Below, one piece after another: positions 23,491 through 32,845 of a DNA stretch of 64,000 nucleotides (position 1 is the first letter of the stretch; every line of letters starts with the position of its first letter). Source of the stretch: Apteryx mantelli (Eukaryota; Chordata; Aves; Apterygiformes; Apterygidae). The notes beneath the pieces were generated by a model, which saw only the letters and a program-made list of their open reading frames with translations, had not been told where the DNA came from and did not search any database. Made by a program: the position numbers and the translations under genes. The DNA lies in the NCBI RefSeq assembly GCF_036417845.1, contig NC_089981.1, forward strand, positions 4,667,501 through 4,731,500, read 5' to 3'.

Positions 23491-24771
23491 TGTTCTGGTG
23501 CAGACATTTTCCCTTCTTCCTCTGCCTTCAACTTAATTTCAAAAAATCAGATTTAGATCCATTCCTTTTAAATCCAGCCCTTCATTTGCTCACAAACTGT
23601 TTTAGTGTTAATTCGATCCATGCACCAGCCAACCCAGAAAGAGAGTAATGGAGACACAAAGGAGGGAAGGATTGAGGGCAGGAGCCAAAAATAAAAAATA
23701 AAAAAATAGAAAGTCTGGAGAGCTGGATGGAGAGGCAGAGAAATGCCCTTTCAGCCCTGCAGCAACAGGCAAGTGCCAGTGCCAGGAAGAGAGGTGACCC
23801 TCCCAGCAGCTACTGGGAAGACAGTGAGATAAGGTGCTGTGGCTGGGAGCTGAAAGCTTTCTCAGAAGCACTAGGGTGAGAGGCCTTGCATGGCACTGCG
23901 TAAGGGGAGCGAGGCATCCCCAGTGTGGGGCGAGACGGTGGTGGGGAAGAGATTTGGCACAGGGACAGGAGGGTGGCTGATGGCTCAGCAGGAGCTGTGT
24001 GCTGCAGCCACATAGGGAAGGGAAAAGCTCCTTACAAGCACCTTTCTCTCCACTGCCTGTACAGGCAGCCTAGGGCAACTAACTCATCTGGAGATGGCCA
24101 TCTTGGGCGAAAGCTGGGAGTGATGAGTTGAGATGTCCTCTGGGGACAGCGATGGAGAGGCTCAGGGTGTAGGTGAGGAATTGGTGCTCTTCTCTACACA
24201 CACAGAAGCACCACGCATCACTCCAGGACCCCTGTGTGTTGACCAGAGCAGCCGTGGCACCAGCTGAACGGTCCCCTAGGTGTTCAGGCCTGAAGGATGT
24301 TTCTATACAAGCCCAAAATAGCCAGGATGAAACTCATGCCTGCTGAGAATGGCCTCCCAGGAGCTGCCAGAATGCCCTGGAGTCCTGCAGGCTTGGCCTC
24401 AAGTCAAAGTGAGGGAAGAGACTCCCTGTAAGGTTCAGGGTCCCAAAGACATGCCCAGCATCCTGGGTCACTCTTCCTCCCTGCGCTTTGCATGCTCTGC
24501 ATAGCCATGCTCTGTGCACCATGTCCCCTTCCACAAGGGGGGACCACGTAATGAGAAGAGGCACTGGCATGGTGTGCAGACAAGGATCGCTCTCACCCAG
24601 CTCCCTGGTCCCCAGCACAGCCCTGCTCGGAAGGGGCACGTCACCAGCTGAGCTGCTCCCACCGCAGTGGAGATGCCCTGGCTCCGCTGGGGGCTGAGCA
24701 CTGCTGCCCACCTCCCCTCAGTCCCCTCTGCAGGCTGCCCCACCCTCCCACACCTCCTCCCCAGCAGGGAT
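23491..24771. other. Intergenic DNA between CR1 and MRGPR pseudogene
   Basis: This is duplicated at 52,102-53,382. GC-rich stretches give overlapping ORFs on both strands (for example 24,334-24,875). They have no recognisable domain apart from the MRGPR-derived end described separately. Confidence 0.6.
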
Positions 24772-24975
24772 TTATACAGCAGTCTCTGCAGCAGTGTCTC
24801 TGGGCACTTGGCTTCCTTCTCCGCACGTTGCTTTCTCTGCAAACACTTGTCAGAAGGTGACTTTCGCAGAGCCATGGAGCCGGTGGTGACGGTTGCTCCT
24901 GAAGAGGAAGTAAATGACCGGGTTGGTGCTGCTGTCCCAGAGAGATGAGCCAGGGACCATCAAAAATGGGAATTT
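24772..24975 (-). pseudogene. MRGPR pseudogene, TM7 and C-tail only (copy 2)
   Basis: On the minus strand, one frame from about 24,975 to the stop TAA at 24,772-24,774 reads FLMVPGSS, then SSTNPVIYFLF (the TM7 NPxIYF motif), then a C-tail with HGSAKV and QVFAEKATC, ending in ETAV. This matches the end of an MRGPR, with one in-frame TGA in the tail (near 24,859). Nothing upstream of TM7 is present: homology ends close to the boundary of the OR duplication. It is a broken paralogue of the intact receptor at 15,461. The longer ORF in this place (24,468-24,875) is in another frame. Confidence 0.8.
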
Positions 24976-25215
24976 ACCAATGTTTGGCATGCAATAGTAA
25001 TGCTTTTTCACTACTTCTCCCTTCTTCAGACAGTCTCACGATATAAAGAACACAAGAACTGTCTGTCCAAAGTTATAGCTTGACTCTTGCACTGATGCTT
25101 TGCTTCCCAGCTGCATTCATGAGCAGCTCTAGTTTCATAGACCTTGCAGAAGATGGCCTACTGCTGCTCAGGGTCACACAGATTGAGAAGTTGTCAGTCC
25201 TCTTCCATAATGGCT

Positions 25216-25790
25216 GCTGCTGATTTCACAACCTCCCTCAACACAGCTTCTCATTCCCCAAGGGTCCACTGTCACTGCAGAACCTCCCCTAGCACATTCC
25301 TCACTACCGAGTGTCCTCTTCTGACCTCAAAACCTCTCCCAACACAGGCTGTCACCATACATTGTCCCCTACTACTTCACATTACCTGTTCTACAGTAGG
25401 GTCTCCTTGAACTTTCTAGCCAGCCTTATGACACCTCAGCAGCCACAATTTTGCAACCTCTCCTAGTGTTACCCTTCAAAACACGATGCCCGCTTCTGAT
25501 GTCACAAGGTCTTTCAACACAGCTTAGCACCCACAGTATTACCTGCCACTTCATGCTATCTTTCAGCACAGTCCCTCACCACACCTCAGGCACTTCTGAT
25601 TTCACAAACTCTATGAAGACAGCTCCTAGCTATGTAGCATCCATTTCAAGTTTCACAACTTCCCTCCACACCGTGCCTTGTCCCCATCCTGCCCATCATC
25701 AAATTCACAACACACATTCACCATGGCTCTGTCAACAAACCCCTTGCCAGTATTCACTATCCAGCTGCAAAACCTCATTCATCTCACCAT
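25216..25790. repeat. Degenerate ~50-bp tandem repeat (copy 2)
   Basis: Cores such as TCACAACCTCCCTCAACACA (25,225), TCAAAACCTCTCCCAACACA (25,327) and TTTCACAACTTCCCTCCACA (25,650) recur at about 50-52 bp steps: 25,227, 25,277, 25,329, 25,379, 25,453, 25,503, 25,553, 25,603, 25,653 and 25,705. Confidence 0.78.
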
Positions 25791-25830
25791 GCACAGTCCC
25801 TCCTTGTCCAAATCACAGCTCCCCTGAGCA

Positions 25831-28800
25831 TGGCCTGCTGCCATAGTGGTGTCCAGAGCCAGGTGCCGAGGTAAGTGGAATGAAAATGGAGAAAAGACCT
25901 TTCTCCTTTGCTGGCACTAAGCACACCCCTATGGGGAATTATTTTGCAGCAGGAGGCAGCAGCAATTCTTCATTTGGACTTGTGCATTAAGTCACCTCTG
26001 GTAGTCCATTTGGCTAGGGAAACAAAAGGACATGAATGTGATGCTAGCCAAGTTGCTGCCATGTGTGCCACTGGGTACAGAAAGTGGCAGGCCGACTCAT
26101 ACTAGGTTAGCAGGCCAGACGCTATTGGCCTGATCTCTGGCTTCTGTCATCTGTTGCTCCTCTTCCTTTCCCAAAGACTGGAAGACTTTGTTTACCTTCT
26201 TACCCAATACTCTTGTTTCCTGTAGTGACTACTGTTAACCCTCATTAAGCTGCCCAAGACTCCAGGCGACAGTAAAAGGACATTTAAGTTAGGGGACTAT
26301 TTTCACCAAGGCATTTCTTTACCAGTATTTATTCTCATTAACTGTAGGATTTCTGTTTTCACTGTGGAGATTGCTGGCATTCTGTGCAGAGGAGATGGAG
26401 ACATTAACTATGTTGCTATCAGGCCATTCCACATTTCCAGAAATTTCAGCAAAACAAAGTAAAGGACAGTAGCTGAGACAATATCTTTCCCGACATCCAT
26501 GAGGCATAAGCTACAAATACACAGTAGAGTTCAGAGCCATGATGAATTTGACTTGGGCCTTGGTTGAGATGATATGCTGATATAAATCAGCATGTCTATT
26601 TGCTTCGTTTGTTTCATTTCATAGGTTCACCTTTGACTGCAGCTGCTCAGGTTAAGAAAGATGGGGCCCATTATGACGGTGAGATTTGTCCGCCCTAAGT
26701 TATTTTGTTTAAAAGCTAGATGTCCATTTCAGACCTAATCGCATCCTAAAGTCAGTTCTGAGATAGACCAGAGACATTCGTTTTTTGCCTCCAGAGACAT
26801 TCATTTTTTTGCGCAGAAGAGCCTAGAGTGACTAAGTCAGGGTTAAATTCGCTGACTTCCATCGGCATTAAATAGGTGACGTCCTCCCTCAGTTTCCCAA
26901 TGCGTAAATGAAGGACTTTTTTGACTGACTTGGTAATTCATTGACCTCTGTTAAAACATGCAAATTCTTGCAAAGAGGCTTTATTCACTGGATTTCCAGT
27001 GATGAAATTTCTGGTGAGATAGGACTTGGAGGGTCATCAAGAGGTCACCCAGGACATCTTCTGTCCCTATCAAAACTTAATCGTAACCACTCCTGAGAGA
27101 AATGAGCCCAACCTGTCCTTAAAAGACTCCTGTGATAGGAATTCTTTACCATCCCTGGAGGATGGTGACTCTTCCTACAGCTTGAGGTTTCTTTCTTTTT
27201 TTCCTTTAATGAAGATTTCTCTTTTACATGTTTTTTGGAATACACAGAAGTTAAAAAAGGAGAGAACATATCTAGATTACAAATGGACTGTTTTAGCATT
27301 CACAATGCTAGGAAGCCAGAGCAGTGGACCTAATGGCCCTTTACACATGGGAAATCCATACAACTGTCAGCTTGGAGTAAGGAAGAACTCCGAGAAGTGT
27401 TAGCTGGATAGTTCCATGCATATGCTTGTCCAGCTGAATACTCAGCTACTCCTTTGACTGTTATTTCTTATGGAGAAACCCTGAAATGCCTTTGTGATAT
27501 CATTATAAAAGCATTGACTGACAACTGTTTCTTTAAAATATATTTACTTAAACTTTTCAGTCAAGACAGAACTCATTCTCCTCCTTTGCCCCTTTCTTTC
27601 ACGCCTTCCCTTCACTAAGCCTCCACCCCTCCCTCCTCCAGCCCCAAGAGCCCTTCAGGTGGAAGATTTCCTGGGAGAGGGTTAAAGGTTGGTACTTAAA
27701 CGGTTTTCTTCTCAGCCCTTCTTGCAGCTGCTGGGATATGAAAGCATCATTCAGGACACCCAGGTCACATCATCCACACAGCCTATTAAACCACTTCTCA
27801 CACAGGCAGGAAACATCAAGATACACTTGTGACACACAAAAGCAAGTAATAAATTAGATGAGATTGGATTATACACTAACAGCCACCTCCTAAGCAAGTT
27901 TTGGAAGCTTTCCAGAAGCCATTCTACGTTCTTTAAAGGTGCTGTGCTCTAACACATTCATACCAGGGGAGACAGAAGTTGAGGAGATAAAGTTGTACAG
28001 CCCTTACACAAAAAATTAGATCTCTAAACACAGGTGAGGTAAGTTTTGCAGCTTCTCTGGCTTCTCGCTTTGCTTTGCTTTGCTCGCTTTTCTTTCCTCT
28101 TCCTTTTCCTTTCTTCTTGAACAAATGTGAAAATACGGAAAGGAACTTCCACTGAAGTTATCAACTGTCTCTAGTTATCTTTGGCTAGAATCATACACAG
28201 AGCTAGTTCTACAGCCGCAGATTCGATTGCTTCGAAATTATTCTTTTGTTTCCCATAACCACCTGAGATTTTAGGGAAGAATGCATGCAGTAAGGAGATG
28301 GTGCAATTTCTCACCCTTTTTGAGATGTTAAGAGTACACATGAGATTCATTTTATTTTGCAGCTGATTGCATTATGTCATATAGCTCAGGTCTACCCCTG
28401 CAAAGGCACTTGAAGAGATAAACCATAACTGGTGGCAATCCTCTACTGAATTAGTCATTCTAGTAATCCTCTTGGAGTCAACAGTAAGAAACGGGTACCT
28501 GCAGCACATGATCATCACATCTACAAGTAGACTGGTCAGGTGTAATATGCCTAGCTTAGGTACAGGTGCCTACCTGGCTTAGGTCGATGAGATGAGATCA
28601 GACAGATGGGTAGTTTGTTAAATGCAGTTTGGTGGTGATGGAAAGGACCTTATCAAGGAAGACACATAGTCGAGCTGTCTGAATTGTGAATCGGTCCTTT
28701 TGTAGATGCACACCTTGTTTTTAGCTCAGGAATTTGCCATCTGCTGGTATTCAGGCATGCAGTTTCCCCTGACCATTTCTCTCTTGGTCACTCCTTTCTG

Positions 28801-29431
28801 ACTGCCTAAACATGGCCCTGCGATTGCTGTGGTATGCTTCCAGTCATGCTCTGGCTTGGATGGAGCCCAGCTATTTCTTTTTGACTGGGTACTGCACAGC
28901 CATAAAGGTGTGCTCATTTCATCCCTGTCATTTATTTTGTTGAGAAGTCTACATCGTTGCTCAGTAGAAGGAAGAGGGGTAGAAAGCATCACGACCTGGT
29001 AAGACGAGGGAGAAACTGACCTCCCGTTGTTCTTACTGATCCTTCTCCTTGTAGAAATATCTGAAAAGGAACCGTCCATGTAAATTTTACCCTTCTGCTT
29101 GAAAAACTTTCATCTAGTGTAAGTACAACTGTAAGCATAGGAAAAGTCCCTACCTTTGCCCACTTCCTCTCTCGGCTTCACTTTGTGGGTTTGAAAGTAA
29201 TCTTGGCTTTTCTCAGTTTCAGTGTTTCCTGTGGATGCTTGATCCCTTTGTGCCTGCACGAGAATTTCTGATTATGCTGCAGATGGAAGTAGCTGGTAGA
29301 TAACTTGGCTTAACTGAATCATTCCGCCAGTCTCGCCAATGTGAAGTACTACATTAAGTAATATGTGTAATTTTTTTCCCCTCCATGATAGATAACCTTC
29401 CCAGAACTCATTTTTCAGCCTGTGACATTTC
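25831..29431. other. Non-coding duplicated DNA upstream of ERV1
   Basis: This corresponds to 54,442-58,836 in copy 3. A 125-codon ORF at 27,026-27,403 is matched in copy 3, but in copy 1 it is cut to 75 codons, and I see no domain. Near 26,770-26,815 a short block (CCTCCAGAGACATTC) is locally doubled relative to the other copies. At 29,326-29,337 about 800 bp present in copies 1 and 3 is missing. Confidence 0.6.
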
Positions 29432-29437
29432 ATATTT
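29432..29437. repeat. ERV1 target-site duplication, left
   Basis: ATATTT directly precedes the LTR. The same six bases follow the right LTR at 32,257-32,262. Copy 3 has a single ATATTT at 58,837-58,842. Confidence 0.93.
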
Positions 29438-29670
29438 TGTTACCGTTCTCGTTCTTACCGAGGAGGCACGGGGCCTTCTCCCCAGACCCCGGACCATCAC
29501 CACACAGACACCAATATGAGGAGTGGCAAAATGGCGTTTAATGAAGCGTGTCCTGCTCTTTTATAATGCTGTAAAGCCCCGCCTTCTTCTCCGGCAGCAG
29601 TGCTCCGCCCGTTACGACCTTCCCATGTTCCGCCCCGCAGTGCCTCCCTGCTCATCCTTTTTCCTCCACA
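29438..29670 (-). repeat. ERV1 3' LTR
   Basis: The 233-bp LTR is bounded by TG and CA. On the minus strand it has a TATAAAAG box (29,558-29,565) and an ATTAAA signal (29,537-29,542) only about 16 bp further on, which implies a very short R region. A purine tract (GGGAGAGGGGGAGA) abuts it at about 29,671-29,684. Confidence 0.93.
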
Positions 29671-29888
29671 TCTCCCCCTCTCCCATCAACGTTGTTTCGT
29701 TATATCGAGCGGGACGCAACAAAACACGCGGAAGTGCGGCGTGTCTCGACGGGATCGCCATCGGGTGGTTCCTTGCATTAGTAGCTTCGTGAGCGGAGCT
29801 GTGTGCTGCCTCCCCTTCTTCCGCTTCTTAACACAGGCGGTGTCCTTGTCTTCGTCGGTTCAGCGGCCATAGGCGGGATTGCTCAGTT

Positions 29889-30124
29889 CCAACAGACTAT
29901 AGCCCCCCCCCAAAGCCCAGCCATTCCTCCAGAATTTCTCCTTCTTGTTGTCGAGCAATCCAGACTTGGCCCGCTACTTTCAGCAAGGCTTTCTTAACGC
30001 AGCTCAGTACTACACACAAGCATAAGCCTATAATTATGAGGATTAGCACAATGCGCAAGCCTTCAGCGAGCAGTCCTATTAGCCACTGTGGTAGATTGCC
30101 AAACAGGTTAGTTAGCCATTCGTC
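29889..30124 (-). pseudogene. ERV1 env TM-subunit tail, type A
   Basis: On the minus strand a frame shows a strongly hydrophobic segment (LRIVLILIIIGLCLCVVLSC) followed by a basic and acidic cytoplasmic tail with a stop near 29,889. This fits the membrane span and tail of a retroviral transmembrane subunit. It has no counterpart in ERV2 and begins exactly where the ERV2-type LTR piece ends. The upstream ectodomain is absent. Confidence 0.6.
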
Positions 30125-30255
30125 TAATGGCGTTTATTGTGGGCTGCGTGCAAGCTTACATACAGGTGCACTTCGTTTCCACCCCTAGGCTGCGCGTCAC
30201 ACCGCGTGATCTTCCGCTACGCCTCGTCTACCGCTTCTCATGCAAATATCTTGTC
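30125..30255 (-). repeat. Internal remnant of an ERV2-type LTR inside ERV1
   Basis: The stretch from TAATGGCGTTTATTG to AAATATCTTGTC matches the middle of the ERV2 LTRs (43,221-43,351; 49,106-49,239), not the ERV1 LTRs. Its outer terminus and the adjoining purine tract, about 40 bp in ERV2, are missing. Sequence on its right matches ERV2 internal DNA. Both LTR types share AATGGCGTTTA at the left junction. Confidence 0.88.
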
Positions 30256-30780
30256 TAGAACCTCTTTTTCCTGTACTATTAATTGATATACTCTATGCTC
30301 ATGTCTATCAAGCAGTTAAGCCGTACATGCCATAAGCAATAATTCAGAATTAGCAAGCCGCAGCATATCGCTATTACTACTGTGAGTGCTATCAAGCCTA
30401 GTGTTATAAGCCATTTCTAATCAAACCATGACAAGATCCACGCCCCTGTGTTGACTTGTTCCCCGTCAGGAAAGTCTCTGTCGGCCCCGCCTCGGGGTTG
30501 AACGGGATGCAGTAGTGAGTTGCTCTGTGCGCCTGTGCTCATCTCCTCCAGTATGACTCTGCGGTCCCCGGAATCATGAAGCCGGCGATAAGCATCAATG
30601 CAGCCATGCAGCAGCATCCCGTCTGGCGTCGCCCTGTTCAGGATGGAATCTCACCAAGAATGATTAGTTACACCCCAGACCCTCCCGTACGTGCATTTAG
30701 GTCAGGTTTTATGCATTTCATTGGAACCCATCTTATCTGCTCCTCCCGTTTTACCGCAGCATACCCTCTTCCCTGTGATA
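30256..30780 (-). pseudogene. ERV2-type pol end and env remnants within ERV1
   Basis: This is collinear with ERV2 43,392-44,027. In minus-strand order it holds the very end of integrase, a short env-leader-like stretch, and a TM-subunit span ending in CLWHVR. An in-frame TAG follows WILSWFD near 30,417. It is shorter than ERV2 in the middle. No complete protein remains. Confidence 0.65.
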
Positions 30781-31938
30781 TCCACAAGAGAAGCAACGCT
30801 GTGGTCCCTTTCTCATCTGGTCCACCGCCGTGACAAGAGCCTGCGCTGCTGCTGTTCCCTGATTCTGTTTTTGCAGTACCGTGCGGATGACAACCGAAAG
30901 TGGTGTTCCTTTAGGGATCGTTTTCAGGATGTCCTGCGTCATGGCGTCACTCTGCTGCCAGAGGCACTCCATCATGACCGGACTCTGGGCCTCAGGGGGC
31001 AAGTCTGACTCTGCAATGGCCCGCTGGAGCCTGTCACAGAATTCAGTGAAGCTCTCTGCGTGTGTCTGTTTTATCTTTGTCCAGGGTGGCTCTACCTTTA
31101 CTAGCTTCCCGAGTTCTTCATACACGGCCCGCGAAGCCTCTGTTGTGGCCATGACCTCCCGCCTTATTTCCTCTAATGCACGCAATAGGGTGTCGACCGG
31201 GGATGTTGTTACTTCTTCTCCGCCCTTCGGCTTCCCTTTCGGCTGTGTCTCTCCTATTGCACACCTCCGCAGCCTGCGCGTAACTTCTCGCAAGCCCCCG
31301 CCTTCCTCGTCGCTGCTATCTTCTCCGCTCTCCTCCTTAACCGGCAATCTCACCCGAACCTTCCTCCCTCCTTTCAAGGTCGAACTCTGGTCTCTCCGCT
31401 CTGATTGGCCGTTACCCTTCCTCCTTCGCTGCACTGCCTGACTCTCCCCATCTACAGCACCCTCCTCTGCCGGGGCCCACAGCAGCAGGGTCCTATCTTC
31501 CTCACTAAGCGCCTTCCTCAAAACTGCCCCAGGCACGCAATCCTCGGGGTCGGTCCCGTCGACCCCCCATCCCTCTCTGTCTTGTGCGAGATCTTGCCAG
31601 GGATACACCGGAGGCGGCTCCTGGGATTCCACTGGTAGGATCACTGGAACCTCCCCGCCCCCACTCTCCCGTTCTTTCGCCGGGGCCTCCCTCGCGCTCC
31701 GCAGGAGCATTCTTATCAGCCCCCACACCTTTAACTCCCTCGCGGATCCCCCGTTCATCGGGGACTCCGCCAGCGCTGCTGTGCATTGCAGCCACAGTTC
31801 CTCCCGCAGAATCTCCATAGGAGAAGTAATCGCTCCCTCCTTTACGAGCCTCTCTACACACGCTCGTATCGCGCTCGCCTTCAGCGGTGCCCGCCATTCC
31901 TTGGCGCAGGCCATTACTACCTTACATATGGCCTCCAT
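30751..31938 (-). pseudogene. ERV1 gag, internally deleted
   Basis: This gag polyprotein would normally assemble the retroviral core. From the ATG at 31,938 (MEAICKVV) the matrix region differs clearly from that of ERV2. From about residue 85 onward (ESGGGEVPVILPVE) it is nearly the same, including the PPVY late-domain motif and the major homology region (QTHAESFTEFCDRLQRAI). An in-frame 507-nt stretch covering much of capsid is absent relative to ERV2. The frame ends just after the first three residues of a zinc knuckle, CFSC, where a ~3 kb deletion joins gag to the pol end. It is a short Gag without a nucleocapsid. Confidence 0.88.
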
Positions 31939-32003
31939 GGTTCCGGATCCGGATCCCTTCCTCACGCTCCCGGCACCTGCGCCGGCCGAGCCGCCTCCTC
32001 GGT

Positions 32004-32021
32004 ATCACGTCGGGGTCACCA
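32004..32021 (-). other. ERV1 primer binding site (tRNA-Trp)
   Basis: The minus strand reads TGGTGACCCCGACGTGAT two bases inside the 5' LTR. This is complementary to the 3' end of tRNA-Trp, the primer used by the avian leukosis group. ERV2 has the same 18 bases. Confidence 0.9.
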
Positions 32022-32023
32022 CT

Positions 32024-32256
32024 TGTTACCGTTCTCGTTCTTACCGAGGAGGCACGGGGCCTTCTCCCCAGACCCCGGACCATCACCACACAGACACCAA
32101 TATGAGGAGTGGCAAAATGGCGTTTAATGAAGCGTGTCCTGCTCTTTTATAATGCTGTAAAGCCCCGCCTTCTTCTCCGGCAGCAGTGCTCCGCCCGTTA
32201 CGACCTTCCCATGTTCCGCCTCGCAGTGCCTCCCTGCTCATCCTTTTTCCTCCACA
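32024..32256 (-). repeat. ERV1 5' LTR
   Basis: It is 233 bp and identical to 29,438-29,670 except for one C/T difference near the end (GCCTCGCAG here, GCCCCGCAG in the other). It is followed by the ATATTT duplication. Confidence 0.93.
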
Positions 32257-32262
32257 ATATTT
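32257..32262. repeat. ERV1 target-site duplication, right
   Basis: ATATTT immediately after the LTR, matching 29,432-29,437. Confidence 0.93.
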
Positions 32263-32845
32263 ACGTTTCAAAATGTATATACACAAGAGAGTTCTTTTCT
32301 CTGCCTGTGGGTACATTTCCCTTCTAAACAAGAATTCAAAGATCATGTGTACTTATAAAGCAAATCATCATTCTGAGCAATATTTCCAGGTATTCTTAAA
32401 GACATCCATTTTACAAAGATTGCTGTCAGGGACTTTGTCTCCCCTGAGGGCAAACATGCTGCATTATCTGCCTCGTAGTGCCCAAGGTGAACACTCTGGC
32501 CTTGTCCTTAGTGCATGGAAGGCTATCAGCCATGGAGCCAGTCCTTCAAAATCCTGGAGCACCAGGATTAAGGAACATATCACAGAGTGCACCTATCTCC
32601 GTGCCACCAAAGCCATGGCAGAAGCTTTGTACTGTGGAGAATTAAATAGCCATTAAAAAAAAATACATGACAGAAACTAAACGCTTCATAAGCTTAATAC
32701 TAATGCTATATCTTTCTTGGCTTGTATCCACTTCTGATATAGAACTCATCATTAATAATGAAAAAATGCTGATGAATCATGTGTCTGTCTTTGTTTTCCC
32801 AGGGGTATAAGCTGTATATTGCATATTGGCACCCGTCTGATCAAC

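Larger units (their letters stand above)
29438..32256 (-). mobile_element. ERV1: young, internally deleted mosaic provirus
   Basis: This LTR retrovirus lies on the minus strand. In its own order it reads 5' LTR (32,024-32,256), a tRNA-Trp primer site, a deleted gag, a short pol-end and env region of the ERV2 type, a piece of an ERV2-type LTR, the tail of a second env, a purine tract and the 3' LTR (29,438-29,670). The 6-bp target duplication and the near-identical LTRs mark a recent integration. There is no protease or reverse transcriptase, so it could move only with helper functions. A class II, alpharetrovirus-like affiliation is inferred from the primer and gag. Confidence 0.93.

Noticed and set aside
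24468..24875. 135-codon minus-strand ORF and its copy at 52,944-53,486
   Set aside because: It is in a different frame from the recognisable MRGPR tail in the same place and has no domain of its own.
27026..27403. 125-codon ORF also found at 55,630-56,007
   Set aside because: In copy 1 the frame is shortened to 75 codons, replacements are not conservative, and no domain is recognisable.
32109..32327. ORFs beginning MAKWRLMKR at 29,523 and 32,109
   Set aside because: They lie inside the two ERV1 LTRs, read antisense to the provirus, and diverge at once outside the LTR.
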